Below, in pieces: positions 1-10,854 of a stretch of 64,000 bases of DNA. The DNA lies in contig NZ_QOAZ01000002.1 of assembly GCF_003574675.1 (NCBI RefSeq), positions 124,001 through 188,000 of the forward strand. Direction: 5' to 3'. Every line of letters starts with the position of its first letter. Position 1 is the first letter of the stretch. Origin of the DNA: Azohydromonas sediminis (GTDB lineage: Bacteria > Pseudomonadota > Gammaproteobacteria > Burkholderiales > Burkholderiaceae_C). The notes under the pieces were generated by a model. It did no database searches, had not been told where the DNA came from, and worked only from the letters and a program-made list of their open reading frames with translations. Made by a program: the position numbers and the translations under genes.

Positions 1-2314
<2,314 letters not shown>

Positions 2315-2333
2315 CGTGCGGTCTCCTCGGGCC

Positions 2334-2825
2334 TCAGGCGGTGGCGGCGGCTTGCTCGCGCAGCTTCTCTGCCGCGTACTGCACCGCCTTGACGATGTTC
2401 TGGTAGCCGGTGCAGCGGCACAGGTTCCCGCTCATGCCCATGCGGATCTCCTCTTCCGTCGGGTTCGGGTTCTCCTGCAGGAAGCGGTACGCGCGCATCA
2501 GCATGCCGGGGGTGCAGAAGCCGCACTGCAGGCCGTGCTCCTTGTAGAAGCCCTCCTGCACCGCGTGCAGCACGCTGCCCTGCGCGAGGCCCTCGACGGT
2601 CAGCACCTCGGAGCCGTCGCACTGCACCGCCAGGTGCGTGCAGCCCTTGACGCTGCGCCCGTCGACGTCGACGGTGCACGCGCCGCAGTGGCTCGTCTCG
2701 CAGCCGATGTGCGCGCCGGTCAGGTTCAGCTCCTCGCGCAGGAAGTGCACGAGCAGCATGCGCGGCTCGACGGCCTTTTCGTGCTTGCGGCCGTTGACGG
2801 TGACGGTGATCAGTTTCTTGGCCAT
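2334..2825 (-). CDS. coxS: CO dehydrogenase small subunit, two [2Fe-2S] clusters
   Basis: Iron-sulphur subunit that passes electrons from the CoxL molybdenum site to the CoxM flavin. The 163-residue protein has the plant-ferredoxin-type cluster ligands Cys42, Cys47, Cys50 and Cys62, and the C-terminal cluster ligands Cys101, Cys104, Cys136 and Cys138 (CGFC and CRC), the pattern of the xanthine oxidase family small subunit. It lies 19 bases upstream of coxL and 18 bases downstream of coxM, so all three are surely co-transcribed. GGAGA precedes the start codon. Confidence 0.96.
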   Translation of the reverse strand: MAKKLITVTVNGRKHEKAVEPRMLLVHFLREELNLTGAHIGCETSHCGACTVDVDGRSVKGCTHLAVQCDGSEVLTVEGLAQGSVLHAVQEGFYKEHGLQCGFCTPGMLMRAYRFLQENPNPTEEEIRMGMSGNLCRCTGYQNIVKAVQYAAEKLREQAAATA

Positions 2826-2843
2826 GCGGTGTCTCCGTTGTCT

Positions 2844-3707
2844 TTACTGGCAGCGCGCCGCGGCGGCGCGTACGGCGCGCTTGACCATCTCGCCGGCCAT
2901 CGCGGTCTTGTACTCGCGGTCGCCGCGCAGGTCCTCGGCGGGGTCGCAGATCGCCATCGCCGCCTGCGCGGCCGCCGCGACGCTCGCGTCGGTCAGCGGC
3001 TGGCCGAGCAGTGCGCGCTCGGCGTCGGTGGCGCGCAGCGCCATCGGCGCGACGTTGGTCAGCGCGATGCGGCAGTGCGTCACACGGCCGGCGTCCATGC
3101 GCATCACGACGGCGGCGCCCGCGGTGGCCCAGTCGCCCGTCTTGCGCTTGAGCTTCTCGTAGGCCCAGCCGGTGCCGGCGGCGAACGCCGGCACGCGGAT
3201 CGCGACGAGGATCTCGTCCTCGGCGAGGTCGGTCATGTAGGTGCCGTGGAAGAAGCCGTCGGCCTTGACGGTGCGCCGGCCGTTCGGGCCCTCGAGCACG
3301 AAGCTCGCGTCGACGGCGATCGCGAGCGCCGGGTGGTCGTTGCCGGGATCGCCGTGCGCGATGTCGCCGCCGATCGTGCCGCGGTTGCGCACCTGCGGGT
3401 CGGCGATGAGCTTGGGCGCCTCGGCCAGCAGCGGCACCTTGGCGCGCAGGATCGGGCTCGCGATGAGGTCGTTCTCGACCGTCATCGCGCCGATCACGAC
3501 GTCGGCGCCGTCTTCGCAGATGCCGCGCAGCTCGGCGATGCGGTTGATGTCGATCAGGTGCGCCGGCTGCGCGAAGCGCAGCTTCATCATCGGCAGCAGG
3601 CTGTGGCCGCCGGCGAGGATCTTGGCGTCGCTGCCGTACTGGCCGAGCAGGGCGATGGCTTCGCCGACGCTCTTCGGGGCATGGTAGTCGAAGGCGGGTG
3701 GGATCAT
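2844..3707 (-). CDS. coxM: CO dehydrogenase medium (FAD) subunit
   Basis: Flavoprotein subunit of CO dehydrogenase that delivers electrons from CO to the quinone pool or respiratory chain. At 287 residues it matches the length of characterised CoxM. Both FAD-binding motifs of the family are present: AGGHS (residues 32-36) and TIGGD (111-115). The start MIPPAFDY at 3707 is supported by AGGAG a few bases upstream; reading further upstream would run through the rcoM-coxM intergenic region. It is the first gene of coxMSL, behind a 239-base intergenic region with putative RcoM sites. Confidence 0.96.
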   Translation of the reverse strand: MIPPAFDYHAPKSVGEAIALLGQYGSDAKILAGGHSLLPMMKLRFAQPAHLIDINRIAELRGICEDGADVVIGAMTVENDLIASPILRAKVPLLAEAPKLIADPQVRNRGTIGGDIAHGDPGNDHPALAIAVDASFVLEGPNGRRTVKADGFFHGTYMTDLAEDEILVAIRVPAFAAGTGWAYEKLKRKTGDWATAGAAVVMRMDAGRVTHCRIALTNVAPMALRATDAERALLGQPLTDASVAAAAQAAMAICDPAEDLRGDREYKTAMAGEMVKRAVRAAAARCQ

Positions 3708-3779
3708 GCGTGTCTCCTGGTGGGCTCGCGGTCCGGGGCCGGCGGTGCGCGCTGACCGGGTCTGTCCTGGACGGGACGG

Positions 3780-3880
3780 ATTCTTCTTCGACGCGCCAAA
3801 GCGCGCAGCGTGCGGGGTCTGCCGGCTTCCGTGCACGAACGGCGGCCGTGCATGCACCAAACGCGCGCGCCACGCACGAA
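3780..3880 (-). promoter_or_regulatory. cox operon control region with three putative RcoM sites
   Basis: Read on the minus strand, the rcoM-coxM intergenic region has three direct repeats of the form TTSGTGC: TTCGTG at 3880-3875, TTGGTG at 3860-3855 and TTCGTG at 3839-3834, spaced 20 and 21 bases. Burkholderia RcoM is known to bind triplets of direct repeats about 21 bp apart with a TTnnnG core; all three repeats fit that core. A possible -10 element, AAGAAT, lies at 3785-3780 on the minus strand, placing the triplet some 60-105 bases upstream of the expected transcription start. A weaker fourth copy (TTGGCG, 3799-3794) sits two more turns downstream. Promoter assignment is inference. Confidence 0.65.
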
Positions 3881-3946
3881 GTGCTGCGGCGCCGTGCGGG
3901 CCGGCGCAGCGATGCGGGAAAGTCCTAGGTGAGGGAAAACCCGCGC

Positions 3947-4708
3947 TCAGGCGGGGCGGCCGGCCGCGCCGACCGACACGCCGAGTCGCTCGAGCAGCGC
4001 GGCGGCGCTGGCGCGCGACACCGGGATCGGCGGCATCTCGGGATGCATCTCGATCAGCAGGCGGCCGTCCTCGCGGCGCAGCTGGCGCACGGCGCGCAGG
4101 TTGACGATGTGGCCGCGGTGCACGCGCATGAACTGCTCGGGGTCGAGGCGCGCCTCGAGGTCGCCGATGTTGAGGTTGCAGAAATGCCGCCCCTGCACCG
4201 TGCACACGTGCGTGTAGTGGCCGTCGGAGTGGATGCACAGCACGTCGTCGGCGTCGACGAGGACGATGCGCTGCTGCACGACGGTGGGGATCTTCTGCAG
4301 CCGCCGGCGGGCCGTCGCCGCGCGCGCGCCGTCGTCGCTGCTGACGAGCTCGGTGATGTCGTAGAACACGAGCACGTAGCCGCTGGGCCGGCCGGCGCCG
4401 TCGTAGATGCGCGTGACCTTGATCAGCAGCACCCGCTCCGGGATGTTGATGATCATCGTCATCGGCGGCGGGTTCGCGACCGGGCACTGCGCGGCCTGGT
4501 CGAGCAGGAACTCGACCTTGGGCTGCGAGCGCTCGGGGTGGAACGACAGCACGAAGCGGTCGAACGGCTGCTTCTCGTCGACCGGCAGCACCCGGCGCGC
4601 GAAGTCGTTCATGCCGAGCACGCGGCGCTCGGCATCGAGGTGCACGATGCCGACGTCGAAGCGCTCGAGCAGGTACAAGGGCGATACCGCGTGCCCTTTG
4701 AGGTCCAT
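3947..4708 (-). CDS. rcoM: CO-sensing heme PAS-LytTR transcription activator
   Basis: Single-component regulator expected to bind CO at a PAS-domain heme and activate coxMSL. The 253-residue protein has an N-terminal PAS fold (about 10-125) and a C-terminal LytTR DNA-binding domain (about 150-245, with GHYTHV and RVHRGHIVN motifs). Recalled against Burkholderia xenovorans RcoM-2, the ligand region aligns without gaps around CPV-x2-PPP: His57 corresponds to His74, Cys75 to Cys94 and Met85 to Met104, the known heme ligands. It lies directly upstream of coxM on the same strand. GGAG precedes the ATG at 4708. A generic LytTR regulator is the alternative, but the conserved HPERS, CPVANPPP and MIINIP blocks make RcoM much more likely. 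Confidence 0.9.
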   Translation of the reverse strand: MDLKGHAVSPLYLLERFDVGIVHLDAERRVLGMNDFARRVLPVDEKQPFDRFVLSFHPERSQPKVEFLLDQAAQCPVANPPPMTMIINIPERVLLIKVTRIYDGAGRPSGYVLVFYDITELVSSDDGARAATARRRLQKIPTVVQQRIVLVDADDVLCIHSDGHYTHVCTVQGRHFCNLNIGDLEARLDPEQFMRVHRGHIVNLRAVRQLRREDGRLLIEMHPEMPPIPVSRASAAALLERLGVSVGAAGRPA

Positions 4709-4835
4709 CGGTCGGTCTCCACGCCGCGCGACCACCCGGGGATCGGCCGGGCGCGGCACGTGCCGCGATTGAACCACGCGGCTGCACGGCGTGCGCGGGC
4801 GCCGACCCTGCCGGCGCGGCTGAGACAATGACTTG

Positions 4836-6407
4836 ATGATCACGGTCGACGGATGGATGGGCTGGGCGCTGCTCGCGCTCGCGGCGGTCACGCTGGTCGT
4901 CGTCGCGTGGCTGGCGTGGCGCCGCGGCGACGACGCCGCGCTGCGGGCGTTGGGCGAAACGCTGCGGCGCGCCGCCGCCGACGACGCACAGCAGCTCGCG
5001 CGCGAACTGCGCGGCGAGGTGGCCGACAGCGCGCGCACGTCACGGCAGGAGCTGGCCGGCACGCTCGCGCTGTTCCAGCAGACGCTGCTCGCGCAGTCGG
5101 GCGACGTCGCGCGCACGCAAAACGAGCAGATCGACACGCTGCGCACGCAGCTGGCCGCGATGCAGCAACAAGTGGCCGACGCGCTGCACGGCGCGACGCA
5201 GGCGCTCGCGCAGCAGAGCCAGGCCGCGCGCGACGCGCAGGACGCCGCGCTCGCGCGGCAGGCCGAGCAGCAGTCGCAAACGCTGCAGCGGGTGGCGGAA
5301 CAGCAGGCGCAGGCGCTGCAGCGCATGTCCGAGCAGCAGGCGCTGGCACTGCAGCGCCTGGGCGACACGCTGGCCGAGCAGCTGCGCGCGCTCGCCGAGT
5401 CGAACGAGCGGCGGCTGGCCGACATGCGGCAGACGGTCGAGGGCCGGCTGCAGGCGCTGCAGCAGGGCAACGAGGCCAAGCTCGAGCAGATGCGCGCCAC
5501 CGTCGACGAGAAGCTGCACGCCACGCTCGAGCAGCGCCTGGGCGAGAGCTTCCGCCAGGTCGCCGAGCGGCTCGAGCAGGTGCACCAGGGCCTGGGTGAG
5601 ATGCAGGTGCTCGCGCGCGACGTCGGATCGCTCAACCGCGTGCTGACCAACGTGAAGACGCGCGGCGTCTTCGGCGAGGTGCAGCTCGCCGCGCTGCTCG
5701 AGCAGGTGATGGCGCCCGACCAGTACGCCGCCAACGTCGAGACCGTGCCCGGCAGCGGTGCACGCGTCGAGTTCGCGATCAAGCTGCCGGGACGGCGCGA
5801 CGACGGCCGCCCGCTGTGGCTGCCGATCGACGCCAAGTTCCCGCGCGAGGACTACGAGCGCCTGCTCGACGCGCACGAGCGCGCCGATGCCGCCGGCGTC
5901 GACGCCGCGTCGAAGGCGATCGAGGCGCGGCTGCGGCTGGAGGCGAAGACGATCCGCGAAAAGTACGTCGCCGCGCCGCACACGACCGACTTCGCGATCC
6001 TGTTCGTGCCCACCGAGGGCCTGTACGCCGAGGCGCTGCGCCGCCCCGGGCTGGTCGAGTCGCTGCAGCGTGAGCAGCGCGTGACGCTGGCGGGCCCGAC
6101 GACGCTGCTGGCCACGCTGTCGAGCCTGCAGATGGGGTTTCGCACGCTGGCGCTGGAAAAGCGCAGCGCCGAGGTCTGGCAGGTGCTCGGCGCCGTGAAG
6201 ACCGAGTTCGCCAAGTTCGGCGACGTGCTCGCCAAGACGAAGAAGAAGCTCGACGAGGCGAGCGCGACGATCGACGCCGCCGAGGTGCGCACGCGCGCGA
6301 TGGCGCGCCAGCTCAAGACCGTCGAGGCGCTGCCCGAGGCGCAGGCGCAGCAGCTGCTCGGCACCTCGGCCGACGCACGCGGCGCCGACGACGCCCCCCA
6401 TGCCTGA
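4836..6407 (+). CDS. rmuC: RmuC-family protein
   Basis: Predicted nuclease-fold protein that limits recombination at inverted repeats (E. coli rmuC phenotype); biochemistry is poorly known. The 523-residue product has one N-terminal membrane helix (about residues 9-29), a long Gln/Ala/Leu-rich coiled coil (about 60-250) and the conserved RmuC domain (about 255-470, including GVFGEVQLAALLEQ and PIDAKFPREDYERL). The start is the ATG at 4836; a TTG one codon upstream is less likely. It is divergent from rcoM. Confidence 0.9.
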   Translation: MITVDGWMGWALLALAAVTLVVVAWLAWRRGDDAALRALGETLRRAAADDAQQLARELRGEVADSARTSRQELAGTLALFQQTLLAQSGDVARTQNEQIDTLRTQLAAMQQQVADALHGATQALAQQSQAARDAQDAALARQAEQQSQTLQRVAEQQAQALQRMSEQQALALQRLGDTLAEQLRALAESNERRLADMRQTVEGRLQALQQGNEAKLEQMRATVDEKLHATLEQRLGESFRQVAERLEQVHQGLGEMQVLARDVGSLNRVLTNVKTRGVFGEVQLAALLEQVMAPDQYAANVETVPGSGARVEFAIKLPGRRDDGRPLWLPIDAKFPREDYERLLDAHERADAAGVDAASKAIEARLRLEAKTIREKYVAAPHTTDFAILFVPTEGLYAEALRRPGLVESLQREQRVTLAGPTTLLATLSSLQMGFRTLALEKRSAEVWQVLGAVKTEFAKFGDVLAKTKKKLDEASATIDAAEVRTRAMARQLKTVEALPEAQAQQLLGTSADARGADDAPHA

Positions 6408-6587
6408 GCCGCCGGCAGCCACGGCGCCGGGGCTGCCGGCGCGCGTGCTGCTGGCGCTGATCGGCGCGCAGACAGCGTGCACGCGGCGATGGCGGGGCTG
6501 CGCCTGGCCGCGCCACTGCAGGCGCTGCGCGAGGGTCATCGCGCGGCGGCGGCTGGCAGCTGCAGTACGCGCGCCGCGTCAGGCTGA
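6400..6587 (+). pseudogene. Probable remnant of an MFS transporter gene
   Basis: An ATG overlapping the rmuC stop by 8 bases opens a reading frame with PARVLLALIGAQ. Two bases further (from 6474, another frame) the sequence continues as VHAAMAGLRLAAPLQALREG before a stop at 6585. Joined, the two pieces resemble the first transmembrane region of a family of proteobacterial MFS permeases. Only about 60 of some 400 residues remain, with one frameshift, and the rest is missing. The resemblance is from memory, so chance similarity in GC-rich DNA cannot be excluded. Confidence 0.42.
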
Positions 6588-6598
6588 CGCACCGGCGC

Positions 6599-7237
6599 TC
6601 AGAAACGGATGCCGCCCCCACCCGGCAGCGGCACCGTCGGCTGCGGCGGCAGTTCGGCGGGCGCTTCGCCGGTGGGCACCGGCTCGGGCAGCGTGCGGCG
6701 GGCCACCAGCGGGACCACGGCCGGTGGCGGGTGGTTCGGCGGCAGCCGCGACGTGCGCGGGTAGCCCGCGAGGTCGAGCGTGGACTGCCATTCGTCGGCA
6801 TTGAAGCCGCGCAGCAGCTGCGCGCCCACCGTCAGGCCGGGGGCTTCCATGCTGCCGACGGCGCGCAGCCAGGCCTCGCGATCGCTGTCAGGGTCGGCCA
6901 GGCGCTCCTCGTAGGGGATGCCGCGCGCGCGCAGCAGTTCGCGGCCGCGCTCGCACGGGGCGCAGTTGGGCACGGTGTACAGCACGACGGGAAACCGCGC
7001 GACCGCTTCGCGCAGCCCGACGGGCAGTGTCGCCACCCCGCCCGATGCGCTCGGCGCGCCGCTGCGGCCGAGCGCCTGGATGCGCGCACTGCCGGCCGGT
7101 GGCGGGCGATCGGTGTAGGTGACGGTGCCGTCGGGGGCGACGATCTTGTACAGCCCCTGCGCGGCGACCGGCAGCGCGGCGAGGGCGAGCAGCAGCGCAA
7201 CGGGTGCGGGCGACGGGCGACGGCGGGGCATGCGCAT
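6599..7237 (-). CDS. Secreted DUF4124 protein with glutaredoxin-like domain
   Basis: A signal peptide (about residues 1-26, ending AAQG) is followed by a DUF4124 segment (LYKIVAPDGTVTYTDRPPP, 29-47). A glutaredoxin/thioredoxin-like region then begins VVLYTVPNCAPC with a CxxC pair at Cys92 and Cys95, and the tail is Pro-rich. It is 212 residues and likely periplasmic. The CxxC suggests a thiol redox or disulphide role, but no partner is adjacent. It lies downstream of prlC on the same strand, 32 bases away. Precise function unknown. Confidence 0.8.
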   Translation of the reverse strand: MRMPRRRPSPAPVALLLALAALPVAAQGLYKIVAPDGTVTYTDRPPPAGSARIQALGRSGAPSASGGVATLPVGLREAVARFPVVLYTVPNCAPCERGRELLRARGIPYEERLADPDSDREAWLRAVGSMEAPGLTVGAQLLRGFNADEWQSTLDLAGYPRTSRLPPNHPPPAVVPLVARRTLPEPVPTGEAPAELPPQPTVPLPGGGGIRF

Positions 7238-7269
7238 GGGTGCAATCTACCGCAGCGCGCGCGGCCGGC

Positions 7270-9291
7270 TCAAGCCATGCCTTGGTGGCGCAGCAGCGCG
7301 TCGATCGAGGGTTCGCGCCCGCGAAAGGCGCGGAAGCTGTCGATCGCCTTGCGGCTGCCACCGACTTCGAGGATCTCGCGCCGGTAGCGCCGCCCGGTGT
7401 CGCGGTCGAAGATGCCGCGCTCCTCGAACGCGCTCCAGGCGTCGGCGCTGAGCACTTCGGCCCACTTGTAACTGTAGTAACCGGCGGCATAGCCGCCGGC
7501 GAAGATGTGCGAGAACGAGTGCGCGAAGCGGTTGTAGTCGGCGCGCGGCACGACCGAGACCTCGTCGCGCACCTCCTCGGCGATCGCGGCGATGCGACGG
7601 GCCGCGTCGGGCTCGAGGTGGATGCGCATGTCGAACAGCGCGAACTCGACCTGGCGCAGCATCTGCAGCCCGCTCTGGAAGTTCTTCGCCGCCAGCATCT
7701 TGTCGAACAGCGCGCGCGGCAGCGCCTCGCCGGTGTCGACGTGCGCGCTCAGCCGCTTGATCACGTCCCACTCCCAGCAGAAGTTCTCCATGAACTGGCT
7801 GGGCAGTTCGACCGCGTCCCACTCGACGCCGCTGATGCCGGCCACGCCGAGCTCGTCGACGCGAGTGAGCATGTGGTGCAGCCCGTGGCCGAACTCGTGG
7901 AACAGGGTCGTGACGTCGTCGTGCGTCAGCAGCGCGGGCTTGTCGCCCACCGGCGGCGCGAAGTTGCACACCAGGTGCGCCACCGGCGTCTGCAGCCCCG
8001 TGTCGGGACGCTTCCAGCGCCCGCGTGCGTCGTCCATCCAAGCGCCGGCGCGCTTGCCCGGCCGGGCGTACGGGTCGAGATAGAACTGCGCGAGCAGCTC
8101 GCCGCCGCGCTCGAGGCGGTAGAAGCGCACGCTCGGGTGCCACGCCGGCGGCGCGGTGTCGGGGCGGATCTCGACCTCAAACACGGTCTCGACGATGCGA
8201 AACAGCCCGTCGAGCACGCGCGGCTCGGTCAGGTACTGCCTTACCTCCTGGTCGCTGAACGCGTAGCGCGCCTGCTTGAGCCGCTCGCTGGCGTAGGCCA
8301 GGTCCCAGGGCTGCAGCTCGGCGATGCCGAGCTCGCGCGCGGCGAACTCGCGCAGCTCGGCGAGGTCGCGCTCGGCGTACGGCCGCGCGCGCCGTGCGAG
8401 GTCGCGCAGGAAGCCGAGCACCTGCTCGGGGCTGTCGGCCATCTTCGGCACCAGCGACAGGTGCGCGTACGTCGGGTGGCCGAGCAGCTGCGCCTCCTCG
8501 CGCCGCAGCTCGAGCAGCTCGCGCATCACGGCGGTGTTGTCGAGCGCGGGGTCGCCGAGCTCGCTGGCGCGCGTCGCGTAGGCGCGGTGCAGCGTCTCGC
8601 GCAGCGCGCGGTCGGTGCCGTACTGCATCACGGGCCAGTAGCACGGCGCGCGCAGCGTGAGCTTGCACCCGTCGCGGCCCTCGGCCTGTGCGGCTTCGCG
8701 CGCGGCGTCGCGCACGTCGTCGGGCACGCCGTCGAGCCGCGAGGCGGGCACGTACAGCGCGTAGCGGTCGGTCGCGTCGAGCACGTGTTCGGAGTAGGCC
8801 TGCGACAGCTCGGCCAGGCGCTCCTGGATCTGGCGGAAGCGCTCCTTGGTCGCGCCGCTGAGCTCGGCGCCCGAGAGCACGAAGTCGCGCAGCGCGTTGT
8901 CGAGCGCGCGCCGCCGCGCCGCGCTGAGCGTGGCCGCGGCAGGGCTCGCGGCGATCGCCTTGTACCTCGCGTACAGCCGCTCGTCGGCGCCGAGCGCGGT
9001 GTAGAACTCGGTGACGCGCGGCAGGTTCTCGTTGTAGGCGGCACGCAGCTCGGGCGTGTCGGCGACGTGGTTCAGGTGGTTGACGGCACCCCAGGCACGG
9101 CCGAGGCGCTCGGTGGCGACGTCGAGCACGGCCGACATCGCGTCGTAGTCGGCCGGCACCTCCGGGCCGACGGCGCGCTCGAGCGCGGCGCGCGCGTCGG
9201 CGAGCAGCACGTCGAGCGCCGGCGTGACGTGCTCGGGGCGGATGTCGGCGAAGCGGGGCAGCCCCGCGGTGTCGAGCAGCGGATTGGTCAT
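7270..9291 (-). CDS. prlC: Oligopeptidase A, M3 family zinc metallopeptidase
   Basis: Cytosolic zinc endopeptidase that degrades short peptides, including cleaved signal peptides. The 673-residue length fits OpdA/PrlC (about 680). The zinc motif HEFGH is at 7885-7899 (residues 465-469), in the context [12 protein letters not shown]. The start MTNPLLDT at 9291 is chosen because it overlaps the folD stop by 4 bases (ATGA), typical of coupled translation; frames extending further upstream only shadow folD. Dipeptidyl carboxypeptidase (Dcp) is the related alternative, but the N-terminus and length favour OpdA. Confidence 0.93.
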   Translation of the reverse strand: MTNPLLDTAGLPRFADIRPEHVTPALDVLLADARAALERAVGPEVPADYDAMSAVLDVATERLGRAWGAVNHLNHVADTPELRAAYNENLPRVTEFYTALGADERLYARYKAIAASPAAATLSAARRRALDNALRDFVLSGAELSGATKERFRQIQERLAELSQAYSEHVLDATDRYALYVPASRLDGVPDDVRDAAREAAQAEGRDGCKLTLRAPCYWPVMQYGTDRALRETLHRAYATRASELGDPALDNTAVMRELLELRREEAQLLGHPTYAHLSLVPKMADSPEQVLGFLRDLARRARPYAERDLAELREFAARELGIAELQPWDLAYASERLKQARYAFSDQEVRQYLTEPRVLDGLFRIVETVFEVEIRPDTAPPAWHPSVRFYRLERGGELLAQFYLDPYARPGKRAGAWMDDARGRWKRPDTGLQTPVAHLVCNFAPPVGDKPALLTHDDVTTLFHEFGHGLHHMLTRVDELGVAGISGVEWDAVELPSQFMENFCWEWDVIKRLSAHVDTGEALPRALFDKMLAAKNFQSGLQMLRQVEFALFDMRIHLEPDAARRIAAIAEEVRDEVSVVPRADYNRFAHSFSHIFAGGYAAGYYSYKWAEVLSADAWSAFEERGIFDRDTGRRYRREILEVGGSRKAIDSFRAFRGREPSIDALLRHQGMA

Positions 9292-10157
9292 GGTGTCGTG
9301 GCGGCCGCGCCGGCGGCGCGTTCGGCCGCGTCGAGGGTGTTGACCAGCAGCATTGTGATCGTCATCGGCCCGACCCCGCCGGGCACCGGGGTGATCGCGC
9401 CGGCGACCTGCGACACCGCAGCGAAGTCGACGTCGCCGCACAGCTTGCCGTGCTCGTCGCGGTTGATGCCCACGTCGATCACGACGGCGCCGGGCTTGAC
9501 CATGTCGCCGCGCAGCGTGTGGAGGCGCCCGACGGCGACGACGACGACGTCGGCCTGGCGCGTGAAGGCGCCGAGGTCGGGCGTCGCGCTGTGGCACACC
9601 GTCACCGTGGCGTTCGCCTGCAGCAGCAGCAGCGCCATCGGCTTGCCCACCGTGTTGCTGCGCCCGACGACGACGGCGTGCTTGCCGCGCAGGTCGATGC
9701 CGGTGCTCTCGATCAGCTTCATGCAGCCGGCCGGCGTCGCGGGGCGCAGCCCGGGCAGGCCGGTCATCAGCTCGCCGGCGCTGGCGGTCGAGAAGCCGTC
9801 GACGTCCTTCGCCGGGTCGATCGCCTCGATGACGGCCTGCGCGTCGAGGTGGCGCGGCAGCGGCATCTGCACGAGGATGCCGTGGATCGCCGGGTCGGCG
9901 TTCAGCGTGGCGATGCGTGCGAGCAGTTCCGACTGCGTCAGGCTCGCCGGGTAGGTTTCCTGCACCGAGCGGATGCCGGTGTCGTGGCAGGCCTTGACCT
10001 TGTTGCGCACGTAGACGGCCGAGGCCGGGTCGTCGCCGACGAGGATCACGGCCAGCCCCGGCGTGACGCCGCGCGCCGTGAGCGCGGCGGCGCGGCGCGC
10101 GACCTCGGCGCGCAGGTGGCGGGACAGGGCGTTGCCGTCGATCAGGCGGGCGGTCAT
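9288..10157 (-). CDS. folD: Methylenetetrahydrofolate dehydrogenase/cyclohydrolase
   Basis: Bifunctional enzyme of one-carbon metabolism interconverting 5,10-methylene- and 10-formyl-tetrahydrofolate with NADP. The 289-residue length is typical. Visible motifs are [14 protein letters not shown] (with the catalytic Lys region), [10 protein letters not shown], the NADP-binding [14 protein letters not shown] and [10 protein letters not shown]. It lies upstream of prlC with a 4-base overlap and downstream of the FixJ-like regulator, separated from it by a terminator-like hairpin. Confidence 0.97.
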   Translation of the reverse strand: MTARLIDGNALSRHLRAEVARRAAALTARGVTPGLAVILVGDDPASAVYVRNKVKACHDTGIRSVQETYPASLTQSELLARIATLNADPAIHGILVQMPLPRHLDAQAVIEAIDPAKDVDGFSTASAGELMTGLPGLRPATPAGCMKLIESTGIDLRGKHAVVVGRSNTVGKPMALLLLQANATVTVCHSATPDLGAFTRQADVVVVAVGRLHTLRGDMVKPGAVVIDVGINRDEHGKLCGDVDFAAVSQVAGAITPVPGGVGPMTITMLLVNTLDAAERAAGAAATTP

Positions 10158-10183
10158 TGGTGGGGTCCTCGTCAGAAACGAAC

Positions 10184-10207
10184 GAGGCCGCTGGGGGCAG
10201 CGGCCTC
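10184..10207 (-). terminator. Rho-independent terminator after the response regulator gene
   Basis: A perfect 10-base-pair GC-rich stem (GAGGCCGCTG paired with CAGCGGCCTC) closes a 4-base loop. On the minus strand it is followed by a T-rich run (GTTCGTTTC). It sits 24 bases past the regulator's stop codon and 27 bases before the folD start, so it separates the two-component operon from folD-prlC. Confidence 0.75.
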
Positions 10208-10230
10208 GGGGCAGCGGATCGGCGACGCGT

Positions 10231-10854
10231 TCAGACCTTGCTGTGCGCGCCGAGGGCGATCTTGAGCAGGTCGGCGACAGTGTTGGCGTTGAGCTTTTCC
10301 ATGATGTTGGCGCGGTGCGCCTCGACCGTCTTGATGCTGATGCCCAGGTCGTCGGCGATCTGCTTGTTGAGCCGTCCGGCGACGATGCGCTCGAGCACCT
10401 GCGTCTCGCGCGTCGTCAGGCGCGACAGCAGCGCGTCGCGGCTGGCCTGCTCCTGGTGCTGGCTGAACGCGGTACGCGCCTGCTCGAGCATGCGCTCGAC
10501 AAGGGCGAGCAGCTCGTCTTCCTTGAACGGCTTCTCGATGAAGTCCATCGCGCCCTTCTTCATCGTCGTCACCGCCATCGGCACGTCGCCGTGGCCGGTG
10601 ATGAAGACGATCGGCAGCGGGCTCTTGCGCTCGATCAGGCGGTCCTGCAGCTCCAGCCCGCTCATGCCGTCCATGCGGATGTCGGCGATCAGGCACGCGA
10701 CCTCGCGCGGGTCGAAGCGCGAAAGGAACGACTCGGCCGAGTCGAAGCACTTGACGCGGTAGTCCTTGCCTTCGAGCAGCCACTGCAGCGAATCGCGCAC
10801 CGCCTCGTCGTCGTCGACGACGTAGACGGTGCCCTTCTTGGGAATCAGGCTCAT
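10231..10854 (-). CDS. FixJ/NarL-type response regulator
   Basis: 207-residue response regulator: receiver domain with the acidic DDD pocket (residues 14-16), phosphoacceptor Asp58 (IADIRMDG) and Lys in EKPF, followed by a LuxR-type helix-turn-helix (about 140-200, [20 protein letters not shown]). It is cotranscribed with and overlaps by 4 bases the upstream histidine kinase gene, so the two form a cognate pair. The FixJ/TodT/StyR architecture fits, but the target genes are not evident. A terminator follows. Confidence 0.93.
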   Translation of the reverse strand: MSLIPKKGTVYVVDDDEAVRDSLQWLLEGKDYRVKCFDSAESFLSRFDPREVACLIADIRMDGMSGLELQDRLIERKSPLPIVFITGHGDVPMAVTTMKKGAMDFIEKPFKEDELLALVERMLEQARTAFSQHQEQASRDALLSRLTTRETQVLERIVAGRLNKQIADDLGISIKTVEAHRANIMEKLNANTVADLLKIALGAHSKV

